Positions 44,731 through 52,540 of a stretch of DNA of 64,000 nt are shown here, in pieces (position 1 is the stretch's first letter; the number at the start of each line of letters is the position of its first letter). The stretch is from positions 1-64,000 of the IMG/VR virus record IMGVR_UViG_3300013093_000028. The stretch is one strand, 5' to 3'. The position numbers and the translations under genes were made by a program. The stretch is from a virus. Below the pieces are notes generated by a model. It searched no databases and was not told the DNA's origin. It was given only the letters and a program-made list of their open reading frames with translations.

Positions 44731-45061
44731 TATGGTGGCCGAATATAGGGCCCTGTACTCAGAATATGTGTCGCATTTGGCCAATGTGCATAACTACCAT
44801 TATGATTTCCTAGAAAAGAATTATACTTTGGATACTGGGCGGCAAGTTCGTGTCAGTCTCCAAAAAATGATGAATTATGAACGGCGACTCATACAACTGT
44901 CGTTACACATATATAGGATGAATAATCAAAACCTAAAAGAGATTCGTAGAGCTAATAAAAAAGGGTTTACTAAAACAGTCAAGGCTGGGCCAGGAAGACC
45001 TAAAAAAATAAAAACAAACAATGTGGACATACCAGGATCAAATAGTGGCGGAGTTACCTGA
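44687..45061 (+). CDS. Small protein with C-terminal AT-hook, unknown function
   Basis: 124 residues. The ATG at 44687 lies inside the end of gene 46 and is preceded by a good ribosome site (AAGGA); an inner ATG at 44732, just past the gene 46 stop, is an alternative. The first 85 residues are helical with many Tyr and His residues (EYRALYSEYVSHLANVHNYH). Residues about 95-110 hold GPGRPKKIKT, an AT-hook core that binds the minor groove of AT-rich DNA, well suited to this genome. It may be a DNA-binding accessory of the recombination complex; this is inference. It overlaps the GIY-YIG gene by 41 bases. Confidence 0.65.
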   Translation: MDSQVTQTAQTLLDNMVAEYRALYSEYVSHLANVHNYHYDFLEKNYTLDTGRQVRVSLQKMMNYERRLIQLSLHIYRMNNQNLKEIRRANKKGFTKTVKAGPGRPKKIKTNNVDIPGSNSGGVT

Positions 45062-45446
45062 AGACTGTATAGGCTTCGTGTACCTTATCACTAATTTAAC
45101 TACTGGTAGAAAATATATAGGCAAAAAATTAGCAAAATTTAGTAAAACGACCTACAAGACTGTAAAGTTAAAGAACGGCACAAAGAAAAAGAAAAAGATC
45201 AGAAGCAAAATAGATAGCGACTGGCAAACATATTATGGATCAAGCGATGAACTTAGTAAGGACATTGCGCTCTTAGGCACAGAAAATTTTAAACGCGAAA
45301 TACTCTACTATTGTCGATCAAAAGCAGAGTGTACTTATATTGAAGCCCGTGAACAGTTTTCTAGACGAGTTCTAGAATCTGATGAATATTATAACGGACA
45401 GATAAGTGCTCGCATACATGGCTCCCACATAAAAAATAAACTATAA
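45021..45446 (+). CDS. GIY-YIG family endonuclease
   Basis: 141 residues. The family motif appears as GFVYLITNLTTGRKYIGKK (about 18-36), followed after a Lys-rich insertion (KNGTKKKKKIRSK) by WQTYYGSSDEL, ENFKREILYYC and YIEAREQFSRRVL, which carries the expected catalytic Glu. GIY-YIG proteins in T4-like phages include Seg-type free-standing homing endonucleases; some have other nuclease roles. No separate DNA-recognition domain is visible, so the specificity is unclear. It overlaps the AT-hook gene by 41 bases and is followed by the structured non-coding region, which raises the question of a linked mobile unit. Confidence 0.75.
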   Translation: MWTYQDQIVAELPEDCIGFVYLITNLTTGRKYIGKKLAKFSKTTYKTVKLKNGTKKKKKIRSKIDSDWQTYYGSSDELSKDIALLGTENFKREILYYCRSKAECTYIEAREQFSRRVLESDEYYNGQISARIHGSHIKNKL

Positions 45447-45870
45447 TTCAGATAGGGCTCGCACCGGCCTAACTCGGGTGCCTAATGACAACTCTATAAA
45501 ATGAGGGACGGAAGTCTTGCCGCTGAAGCAAGCACTCATCTACTATCCTTAACAGGACGAAGATCGTAAAATTGCTTACGGTTTAGATGTTTGAAGATAA
45601 AGAATAAGCAAAAAGAAGGGAGAAAAACCCTACGTTTATGTATATGTTAGTGTATATACATAAGCCGCCGTTGAATGAAGACGGAGCTCGTGGTACCGGT
45701 CAACCGCCACTGTAATGCTCTAACACTAAGTGACTGAGGTAACTCGGATGATGCTCCTTCGCCCGCCAGGGCGAAGTGTGACCAAACAATCTGGATGATA
45801 CTAAACTTCTACGAAGTAAAAAATGCTTCAAGCGAAGCGTAGAAGCAATTGAGCTTTAGCTCAATTCCGT
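45447..45870 (+). ncRNA. Candidate structured non-coding RNA of unknown class
   Basis: About 430 bases with no plausible reading frame but a dense set of exact inverted repeats. Nested stem: ATGAG 45501-45505 with CTCAT 45535-45539, enclosing CTTGC 45516-45520 with GCAAG 45528-45532. CGTAA 45565-45569 with TTACG 45576-45580. Ten-base stem 45636-45645 with 45654-45663. CTGAG-GTAA-CTCGG 45734-45747 with a GNRA-type loop. CTTCGCCC-GCCA-GGGCGAAG 45757-45776. CTTCTACG 45806-45813 with CGTAGAAG 45838-45845, enclosing GCTTC-AAGC-GAAGC 45825-45838. Final hairpin 45847-45866. The region is richer in G and C than its neighbours. Strand is assigned from flanking genes. I could not match it to a known RNA family. 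Confidence 0.6.
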
Positions 45871-45871
45871 A

Positions 45872-45879
45872 TATAAATA
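45872..45879 (+). promoter_or_regulatory. T4-type late promoter box TATAAATA
   Basis: Exact TATAAATA right after the last hairpin of the structured region and 26 bases before the next gene, which also has a good ribosome site (AAAGGAAA). The final hairpin therefore may end an upstream transcript before this promoter starts a new one. Confidence 0.65.
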
Positions 45880-45904
45880 AATCATAACATTAAAGGAAAT
45901 CAAA

Positions 45905-46762
45905 ATGCGTTTGTCAGATGTCATTTTAGAAAGTGAAAAATTATCAGAATTAGATATCAATGCGGCAAGCGCAAGTACTCCTAGTGATACCCCACAGGGT
46001 GTTGTATCTAAAATAAAAACAGGGCTAAGTAGAATATCTCCATTTAACCCTAATCAACGAGCAAGAGCTAAGGGTATTTCAGAAATAGGTAAAGAAGCAA
46101 ATGCCTTGATGAAGGATTTTCAAACTTATGTGGGAAGAACAGGCAGTCAACAGCCCACTCTAAATGGCTTACTTGATTGGATGAAATCTAAACAGTTGCC
46201 ATTAACTGGCGGAGTAGACAAGTTAGTCCAAGACGTAAAGACCAAGGCCAGTCAGCCAGCTAATCAGAGAAAAGATCCTACACTGGATCCACAAAATACA
46301 CCTAGTGCTCATGCAGCATCTTTAAATGATCCCAACGCACACCCAGCTGATGATAATCCAAATATCCATTTATCAACCAATGAAGATGACGCTAACGGAC
46401 AGCAGGATATTCCTTTAGATAATAAGACGGTCAGTCAAATTATTTCAGCATCAATTGCTGAAAAAAATAAGGTTGCCGCAACACAACAAGCCAGTCAACC
46501 CCAAGCAAATACTGCCAATCAAGGCGCCGACGACGCAGGCACAGGCAACATAGTGGGTGGCAGTGCCCCTGCTCAAAAAACAATTGATCAGAATTCTATA
46601 GTTAACTACTACAAAAATTTACAAACTGACAATGATCGTAAGAAGCTAAGAGCTCAATTGGATCAAGCTGATGCGGAACTTGCCAAGGCACGTCAAACAC
46701 AGTCAGTGGATCCTGTGAATGAACATGTGGGATATAGTCGTTTCTTGGGAATGAGTCTTTAA
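45905..46762 (+). CDS. Hypothetical protein, low-complexity, late-expressed
   Basis: 285 residues with ribosome site AAAGGAAA. The N-terminal MRLSDVILESEKLSELDINA looks like the conserved opening of some T4-like phage virion or capsid-associated proteins; residues 50-110 are a compact helical part (GISEIGKEANALMKDFQTYV). The middle (about 115-225) is rich in Gln, Asn, Asp, Pro and Ala and probably disordered. The end is a charged helix (DRKKLRAQLDQADAELAKAR) and a short conserved-looking tail SRFLGMSL. No catalytic motif. It is under a late promoter, so a virion or assembly role is plausible. Its stop overlaps the convergent small gene by four bases. Confidence 0.6.
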   Translation: MRLSDVILESEKLSELDINAASASTPSDTPQGVVSKIKTGLSRISPFNPNQRARAKGISEIGKEANALMKDFQTYVGRTGSQQPTLNGLLDWMKSKQLPLTGGVDKLVQDVKTKASQPANQRKDPTLDPQNTPSAHAASLNDPNAHPADDNPNIHLSTNEDDANGQQDIPLDNKTVSQIISASIAEKNKVAATQQASQPQANTANQGADDAGTGNIVGGSAPAQKTIDQNSIVNYYKNLQTDNDRKKLRAQLDQADAELAKARQTQSVDPVNEHVGYSRFLGMSL

Positions 46763-46977
46763 AAGAACGGCATCTGCGTTTCTTTAGCCGTTTTTAAATT
46801 ATCTTCAATTATCTTAGTGGCAATTTTTCTTTCATCAGGAGTCATCATATGACTCTCTGTGTAACTTAGGCCGCCTCGCATATACCAACAAATTCTTAAA
46901 AGTTCTTCTTTTAAGGCTTCTGTATCTTGTTCTAACCCCTTGACTAGTTTGTTGAGGCCGTCAAGGTCTAGATACAA
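46759..46977 (-). CDS. Small protein downstream of gp26, possible hub-assembly partner
   Basis: 72 residues. The sequence LLRICWYMRGGLSYTESHMM, TPDERKIATKIIEDNLKTAK is a pattern I associate with a small conserved protein next to hub genes in T4-like marine phages. In T4 the gene after 26 is 51, whose product is needed for hub assembly, but T4 gp51 is far longer, so the equivalence is only positional. The gene is five bases from the gp26-like gene and ends against the convergent 285-residue gene. Confidence 0.55.
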   Translation of the reverse strand: MYLDLDGLNKLVKGLEQDTEALKEELLRICWYMRGGLSYTESHMMTPDERKIATKIIEDNLKTAKETQMPFF

Positions 46978-46982
46978 AAGCC

Positions 46983-47846
46983 TTACCCGAAAAAAGTTGA
47001 AGCGTCGAATGTCAGTGGTACTTCAACAGTGTCACCAGTAACACCCTTTTCTCTCATTTCATCCGTAACTTCAACAATCATTGGTTTTAATGAATTGTTT
47101 ACTCTAAGTTCGTTGAGATGATCCTGTATCTTGTTGAATGTGTTCTTATCTATGTTGTCGATAAACTCTTTGATAGTTTCAGGATCGCTAACACTGCCAT
47201 GTGGTGAATCAATCCTATACACACTCTTGGACACAACACCTATGGTAGATTCAGTTAATTTCTTAAAACTTTCTTTAAACATCTTGATCTTATCGTCTTC
47301 AGAGATCGAATCGTTATTGGCCAGTTGAATTATTTTTTGTGTTTCAAAAGTCTGTAGAGCAGTTTCTGTCATCTGACGATAGATCAAGGGTTTAACAAAC
47401 ACTGTTAGTTCATCGCTAACTGCTATGGCACTATCCCATTTAATCTGTCTACGTAGGTCGTCTAGTATTACTCTTAGATCCGCTTGATACTCCATTTCAA
47501 CGTCGCCGCCAAATGTAACTGGCGTGTTCATGAACTCACCATAGGTAGACAATCTTATGGCAATTAGTATGACATCCATGTCAATGCTAGGTACCTCCCA
47601 GGCATTTTTAATATTTGGAATACAACTTTCCACAACATCCACAATGGCCTGCCCATTCATTAAAGCATCTGGCACATTGAGCAATAACTCATCTTTGGCA
47701 GTCATGGAATAAACTGCCAATTCTCCATTGTCAGGCATTTCCAAAGCTCCGGGTGCCCAGTATTCCCCGTTACTGGGCAATTTAATGTAGATCTTAGGCT
47801 GTCTCATATACATTGCCAAGGGGTTGAATGTGGTGCTACGGTCCAT
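46983..47846 (-). CDS. gp26: Baseplate hub protein gp26-like
   Basis: 287 residues; T4 gp26 is 208. The opening FNPLAMYMRQPKIYIKLPSN and GEYWAPGALEMPDNGELAVY is characteristic of the T4 baseplate gp26 family, followed by MTAKDELLLNVPDALMNGQA and the repeated acidic, helical C-terminal half. gp26 takes part in assembling the central hub. It is isolated from the main tail block, on the - strand between two + strand groups, with a TATAAATA box 52 bases upstream of its start. Confidence 0.75.
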   Translation of the reverse strand: MDRSTTFNPLAMYMRQPKIYIKLPSNGEYWAPGALEMPDNGELAVYSMTAKDELLLNVPDALMNGQAIVDVVESCIPNIKNAWEVPSIDMDVILIAIRLSTYGEFMNTPVTFGGDVEMEYQADLRVILDDLRRQIKWDSAIAVSDELTVFVKPLIYRQMTETALQTFETQKIIQLANNDSISEDDKIKMFKESFKKLTESTIGVVSKSVYRIDSPHGSVSDPETIKEFIDNIDKNTFNKIQDHLNELRVNNSLKPMIVEVTDEMREKGVTGDTVEVPLTFDASTFFG

Positions 47847-47858
47847 GGTTTTTCTCCG

Positions 47859-47866
47859 AATAAATA
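47859..47866 (+). promoter_or_regulatory. Late promoter box AATAAATA before the tape measure gene
   Basis: AATAAATA on the + strand, 63 bases before the tape measure start. It faces the - strand box at 47898-47905, so the two late units overlap at their promoters. Confidence 0.35.
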
Positions 47867-47897
47867 AGTTTAAGATAAAAGGTTATCTTCTTTTTAG

Positions 47898-47905
47898 TAT
47901 TTATA
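47898..47905 (-). promoter_or_regulatory. T4-type late promoter box TATAAATA for the gp26 gene
   Basis: Exact TATAAATA on the - strand, 52 bases upstream of the gp26-like start at 47846. Confidence 0.6.
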
Positions 47906-47929
47906 TACGCAGAAAACCCTGGATAAACA

Positions 47930-50320
47930 ATGGCAGACGTGTACGGCCGAATAGGCAATGAAGAAGTAGAATTAAACAATGCCGCTACCGAGGCCACGCT
48001 GAAGGCTCTGTTGGCAGCCACAGCCACATCAAACATAGAACAGCTGGCAACTTTAAGAACGCTGGCAAACAAGTCCGGAGTAGCAAAATCTACCACTGAC
48101 GAAGCTCTTGGGCAAATTAAAAATGTAGGCAGTGCTTCAAGTCAAACCACTGTGGGTATGAAGCTCTTGGGCGATGCGGTGGATAACGCATGGCAAGCAA
48201 CTAAACAAACATATAGACAAGTGGAAGCGCTGGGTGCCAAGATGGCTGATGGTACTGCTAAGACTTCTGATGTATTTGATGCCCTTGCCAAATTGCCTGG
48301 ACCATTAGGCGCGGTAGCTGAGTTGTTTGGAAAAATAGCCGGTTTTCAAGAAACTAATTTAGACACATATCAAAAAATATCTGCCTCAGGTGTTAATTTC
48401 AGTGGCAGCTTAGATGCCATGCGAATAGCACAGGCTAAATCCTATCTAACACTTGAACAATTTACCTCTACTATTCAAAATAATCAGGAAGCGTTTGCTA
48501 GGATTGGCGGTAATGTCAATGATGGTGCTACGGCGTTTTTTAATTTTAGTAATAGTTTTATCAAAAGTGATTTTGGACAAAATCTAAGAGCCCTAGGTTA
48601 TACATTTCAAGAATTAACTGACAACGAATTAACATACATGCAGATTCGAGGCGGCGTAAGTAAAGCTGAATTAGCCAGCAAGGATGCCATGTATGCTGTT
48701 GCTGAAGGTACACACGCTTATATCCAAGAGCAAACTATGCTCACTGAACTAACAGGCAAAAATAGAAAGCAGTTAGAAGATGAACAGAAAAAAATTGCTC
48801 AGCAACAAGCGTTCCAAACACATTTGGCCCAGTTAAGATTAACTGATGCCGCCCGAGCCGCTAAGGAAGAGGCATTAGTGACTTCACAACAGAGTCAATA
48901 TGGTCAAGAAGCTGGGTTGAACATGATGGCATTGACCATGAACCTAGCACCAGTGACAAAAGGTCTTCAACTTTTTGCTGGTGTAAATGCCAGTTTCTAC
49001 GCAGAGCAACGTAGACAAGCGGCGCTAGCCAGAGATAGAAATATCAGCGAAGCAGAACTGCTAAAACAATCGCATGCTGCAGGCTACTATCTAGCTGAAA
49101 CTGCTAAAAATATGGGGGAAAATGCCTTTTATCAATCATTGGCTAATACAGAGTTGGCACCAGCTGTCAATGCAGGTCTTAAACAACAAGTAATAGCACT
49201 AAACAACAACCTAACTGCTCATGAACATTGGTTAGATCGAGGTAGTGAGATTGCTGATAAGAACGATAAAGCCGCCAGCAGTCAAGCAGCCGCGGCCGCA
49301 AAAACTCAACAAAAAATGAACGAGGCCAACCAAGAGGTTGTAAAATCCCTAGTTTTACTTAATGAAAAAATAGAGCCAACATTCAATAGTTTATTTCAAG
49401 CCATACAAGAAAGATTTGTCAAAGCACTAGATGACGCTACACCAAAAATAGCCGCAGCCATTGATTGGGTATTTCAGCATGGACAAGCATTAAAGCATCT
49501 AACAGAGGAAGTGGGATTGGCCTACCTAGCATGGAAAGCATTTAACATAGCCAGTGCTGTAAAATCAGCAGGTGGCGGATTAGGTGGACTAGCCAATGCC
49601 GCATTAGAACGCGGTACTTTTGCCAATCCCATGTGGGTGGCAATTAGGGAAGGGTTTAAACCTGGGGGTGGTGTTCCAACACCAGAAGGTGGTGGAGGTG
49701 GCAGTTCTGAAAACAAACCTAAGAGTAGACTTAATAAAGGCAGACTAGGTGGTGTAGGGATTGGCTCAGCCTTAGGACTATACGGCGGATATGAAGAAAG
49801 TAATGCTATCGAGGAAGCAAGAAAACAAAAACAAATTGATGATGCTGAAGCAGCCAGACAACAAAATCGTAATAGAGTAGGAACTGGATTAGAAGTAGGA
49901 TTAGGCGCCGCCGCTGCTCTTCTAGCTCCTGAAACTTTTGGATTATCCTTGTTATTACCCTTATTAGCAGGACCGTTGGGTAGAATAATTGGTGAAACTG
50001 CTTATGATCAGTTTGATCCAGCAAAGGTCAAAACACCAGAAGGTAAAGCATCGGGCGGTCCAATAAATCCCGGATCTTATCTAGTTGGTGAAAAAGGCCC
50101 AGAAATTATATCTACTAACAGCAGTGGTAACGTGATTACCAACGAAAATTTAACAGCAATGATAGAATCGAGCATAGGCCAGAAAGCTATTGGAGAATCA
50201 CTAAAACAGTTAAATATCATTATGAATGATATTCGGTCTCTTATGAGAGAAACTGTAGACAATACTGATAGACAGATATCTGAATTAAAAAATCTAAGTG
50301 GCAATCAAATGCCACATTAA
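47930..50320 (+). CDS. Tail tape measure protein
   Basis: 796 residues, largely helical, Ala/Gln-rich. Residues about 15-470 are long amphipathic helices; about 535-560 and 640-680 are Gly/Ala-rich and hydrophobic (GVGIGSALGLYGGYEES; LEVGLGAAAALLAPETFGLS, then LLLPLLAGPLGRIIG), typical of the membrane-active parts of tape measure proteins. Near the end SGGPINPGSYLVGEKGPEII is the hallmark C-terminal motif of many tape measures. It sets tail length; by the usual 1.5 angstroms per residue, about 120 nm. It is the functional counterpart of T4 gp29, here placed upstream of the head genes. Confidence 0.85.
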   Translation: MADVYGRIGNEEVELNNAATEATLKALLAATATSNIEQLATLRTLANKSGVAKSTTDEALGQIKNVGSASSQTTVGMKLLGDAVDNAWQATKQTYRQVEALGAKMADGTAKTSDVFDALAKLPGPLGAVAELFGKIAGFQETNLDTYQKISASGVNFSGSLDAMRIAQAKSYLTLEQFTSTIQNNQEAFARIGGNVNDGATAFFNFSNSFIKSDFGQNLRALGYTFQELTDNELTYMQIRGGVSKAELASKDAMYAVAEGTHAYIQEQTMLTELTGKNRKQLEDEQKKIAQQQAFQTHLAQLRLTDAARAAKEEALVTSQQSQYGQEAGLNMMALTMNLAPVTKGLQLFAGVNASFYAEQRRQAALARDRNISEAELLKQSHAAGYYLAETAKNMGENAFYQSLANTELAPAVNAGLKQQVIALNNNLTAHEHWLDRGSEIADKNDKAASSQAAAAAKTQQKMNEANQEVVKSLVLLNEKIEPTFNSLFQAIQERFVKALDDATPKIAAAIDWVFQHGQALKHLTEEVGLAYLAWKAFNIASAVKSAGGGLGGLANAALERGTFANPMWVAIREGFKPGGGVPTPEGGGGGSSENKPKSRLNKGRLGGVGIGSALGLYGGYEESNAIEEARKQKQIDDAEAARQQNRNRVGTGLEVGLGAAAALLAPETFGLSLLLPLLAGPLGRIIGETAYDQFDPAKVKTPEGKASGGPINPGSYLVGEKGPEIISTNSSGNVITNENLTAMIESSIGQKAIGESLKQLNIIMNDIRSLMRETVDNTDRQISELKNLSGNQMPH

Positions 50321-50352
50321 GTAGGCCTACATATTATTAAAGGAGCGTTGAT

Positions 50353-52092
50353 TTGAGCTGGAAAAAATACTTTACCCCTGTAAATCTTTCAGGCAAACTT
50401 AGCCCTGTGAGTGGTAGCATGAGTACAGCGGGTAGCAGTAACCCTAGCCGTACCAATTACAGCAGTTATCTTCCTGATGTGTATGCTGGACATCCTAATC
50501 GTTTAGAGCGTTACGGACAGTATGATACAATGGACAGCGACAGTGAAGTCAATGCCGCCTTTGATATTTTGGCTGAATTCTGTAGTCAAACCAACGAAGA
50601 AAACGGTACACCATTCCAGATCTACTTTAAAGATCAAGCAACAAATACTGAAGTTAAGATTATTAAAAAATACCTACAACAGTGGTGTAAGTTAAACAAA
50701 TTTCCTGTTCGTATTTTTAAAATTGTACGCAATGCCTTCAAGTATGGCGATAGTTTCTTTGTTCGTGACCCAGAAACACAGGCTTGGATGTATGTGGATC
50801 CTGCCAAGGTAGACAAGATTATTGTTAATGAAAGTGAAGGTAAGAAGCCTGAGCAATATCACATCCGTGACTTCAATCCTAACTTTGAAACACTGGCCAC
50901 AACTGCTATTCAACCCAGCAATGTCAACGGCGGTGGCAGTCAATTTGGCGGTTCTTATGGCACTGGACAGGGAGGCGCCGGGGGTAGTAGGGGTATGGTA
51001 GGTTCCTATCCAACCACCGCAAATAGTAGTCGATTTAGCCAAAATCAAAACCAATATGCCATAGATGCTCGTCATGTAATTCACATTTCAATGAGTGAAG
51101 GCTTGGACAGTAACTTCCCATTTGGCAACAGTTTAATGGAAAGTATCTTTAAAGTGTTCAAACAAAAAGAACTGCTAGAAGATGCTATTCTAATCTATCG
51201 TATACAACGTGCTCCAGAGCGTCGTGTGTTTTATATTGACGTGGGTAACATGCCCAGTCACTTGGCCATGAGCTTTGTTGAACGTGTTAAAAATGAAGTA
51301 AACCAACGTAGAATCCCCAGTACTACTGGCGGAAGTCAAAGTGTTATTGACGCAAGTTACAATCCACTAAGCGTCAACGAAGATTATTTCTTCCCAACCA
51401 CAGCAGAAGGTCGTGGTAGTAAAGTTGAAATTCTTCCTGGTGGTACTAATTTAGGAGAAATTGATGACCTTAAGTACTTTACTAATAAACTGTTTAGAGC
51501 TTTGCGTATTCCAAGTTCTTACCTACCAACTGGTAGTGATGATGGAGGGAGCAACTTCAATGACGGACGAGTCGGGACAGCCTATATACAAGAATTACGA
51601 TTCAACAAATACTGCGAACGACTACAATCGTTGATGAATGAACCGTTTGATCTTGAGTTCAAACTGTATCTACATAACAAAGGCATCAACATAGACAGCA
51701 ATATTTTTGATCTTAAATTTAATCCTCCACAAAACTTTGCGAGTTATCGTCAAGCAGAAATGGATACCGCCCGTGTTAACACATTCAATACCATGGTGGC
51801 AATTCCCATGATATCCAAGAGATTTGCCTTAAAACGATTCTTGGGATTGACCACTGAGGAAGTCACAGAAAATGAAACACTGTGGAAAGAAGAAAACATT
51901 GACGATGACACACAATTAAGTGCCAGCGCAGAACTTCGTACAGCAGGTATTACTGCTAATGGCATGTCTGGAGATTTAAGCAGTTTAAGTGATAACACTC
52001 CTCCCCCTGAACTAGGCGATGAAAATGCTCCTACTGATGGATCGGTAAGTCCTTCTCCTGGTGGTGATGCTGGCGAAGCTCCACCGCAGTAA
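50353..52092 (+). CDS. gp20: Portal protein gp20
   Basis: 579 residues (T4 gp20 is 524), starting at a TTG with a strong AAGGAG site seven bases upstream. Hallmark stretches are YGQYDTMDSDSEVNAAFDIL, KIVRNAFKYGDSFFVRD, LLEDAILIYRIQRAPERRVF and YIDVGNMPSHLAMSFVERVK. The dodecameric portal is the DNA entry point, nucleates the prohead and joins head to tail. A Gly-rich insertion lies at about 190-225 (GGGSQFGGSYGTGQGGAGGS) and the C-terminus is a Pro/Gly/Asp-rich tail. It starts the canonical head gene order. Confidence 0.95.
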   Translation: MSWKKYFTPVNLSGKLSPVSGSMSTAGSSNPSRTNYSSYLPDVYAGHPNRLERYGQYDTMDSDSEVNAAFDILAEFCSQTNEENGTPFQIYFKDQATNTEVKIIKKYLQQWCKLNKFPVRIFKIVRNAFKYGDSFFVRDPETQAWMYVDPAKVDKIIVNESEGKKPEQYHIRDFNPNFETLATTAIQPSNVNGGGSQFGGSYGTGQGGAGGSRGMVGSYPTTANSSRFSQNQNQYAIDARHVIHISMSEGLDSNFPFGNSLMESIFKVFKQKELLEDAILIYRIQRAPERRVFYIDVGNMPSHLAMSFVERVKNEVNQRRIPSTTGGSQSVIDASYNPLSVNEDYFFPTTAEGRGSKVEILPGGTNLGEIDDLKYFTNKLFRALRIPSSYLPTGSDDGGSNFNDGRVGTAYIQELRFNKYCERLQSLMNEPFDLEFKLYLHNKGINIDSNIFDLKFNPPQNFASYRQAEMDTARVNTFNTMVAIPMISKRFALKRFLGLTTEEVTENETLWKEENIDDDTQLSASAELRTAGITANGMSGDLSSLSDNTPPPELGDENAPTDGSVSPSPGGDAGEAPPQ

Positions 52093-52094
52093 TT

Positions 52095-52102
52095 GATAAA
52101 TA
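52095..52102 (+). promoter_or_regulatory. Late promoter box GATAAATA
   Basis: GATAAATA three bases after the portal stop. A transcript from it would begin close to the ATG at 52110, leaving almost no leader for that start. Confidence 0.4.
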
Positions 52103-52109
52103 CTTGACT

Positions 52110-52355
52110 ATGATACTACGAGAATTTATGTATTTTGACAAAGAACACGAGGCTCCACAGGAGGATGATCGCTATCTAAGTCAAAATGATACCAGCATTT
52201 TAAAAGACAAAGAACTAAGAAAGACTAGATTAACACTAGGAATGCTTAACGATTTACGCAAAGCTGGCGATGCTCGTGAGAAAGAAAAGAAGCAAGAATT
52301 GGGTTTGACTAGAAAAATGTACGCGGCTCCTCCGCCAGAAGCGGCTGCTACATAA
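52110..52355 (+). CDS. Small conserved head-cluster protein (gp67/gp68 position)
   Basis: About 81 residues from ATG 52110 (MILREFMYFDKEHEAP); the preceding TTG is unlikely, and an inner ATG at 52128 with GAG upstream is another option. It contains TSILKDKELRKTRLTLGMLN, DLRKAGDAREKEKKQELGLT, a charged helical pattern seen in small proteins between genes 20 and 21 of T4-like phages. In T4 this slot holds prohead core proteins gp67 and gp68. Very charged, no membrane segment. Core role is inferred from position. Confidence 0.6.
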   Translation: MILREFMYFDKEHEAPQEDDRYLSQNDTSILKDKELRKTRLTLGMLNDLRKAGDAREKEKKQELGLTRKMYAAPPPEAAAT

Positions 52356-52540
52356 ACGTATACTATAACTTTTTCTGTCAGAAACTAAATATTTTTGACA
52401 AAAAGATATCAAAAACAGAGTCAACTCTGTCACAAAAAGGCCAAAACGACTGATTTTAGGCCTATTTCACACATCTATTTTAATCTACCTGTAAATAAAG
52501 CTATAGCAATGCCGCTAACCTAACAGGAGAATTAAAAATT
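52356..52540. other. Intergenic leader with two small inverted repeats
   Basis: 185 bases without a gene. CAGAG-TCAA-CTCTG at 52416-52429 is a short hairpin. AGGCC at 52438-52442 pairs with GGCCT at 52459-52463, with partly complementary sequence between, and could be a weak terminator. CAGGAGAA near the end is the ribosome site for 52541. No consensus late box is seen. Confidence 0.45.

Noticed and set aside
45501-45545. GGGACGGAAGT string inside the structured region recalled the core of glutamine riboswitches (glnA type).
   Set aside because: The flanking pairing strands of that riboswitch are not present in the right order, and the local pairing (ATGAG with CTCAT, CTTGC with GCAAG) is different. 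No glutamine-related gene is downstream.
45447-45904. Possible group I intron next to a GIY-YIG gene.
   Set aside because: No recognisable P7/P3 core sequences and no split gene whose halves would join across the region.
45447-45904. Possible tRNA or tmRNA.
   Set aside because: No cloverleaf with a T-loop consensus, no CCA end, and no tmRNA-like tag reading frame.
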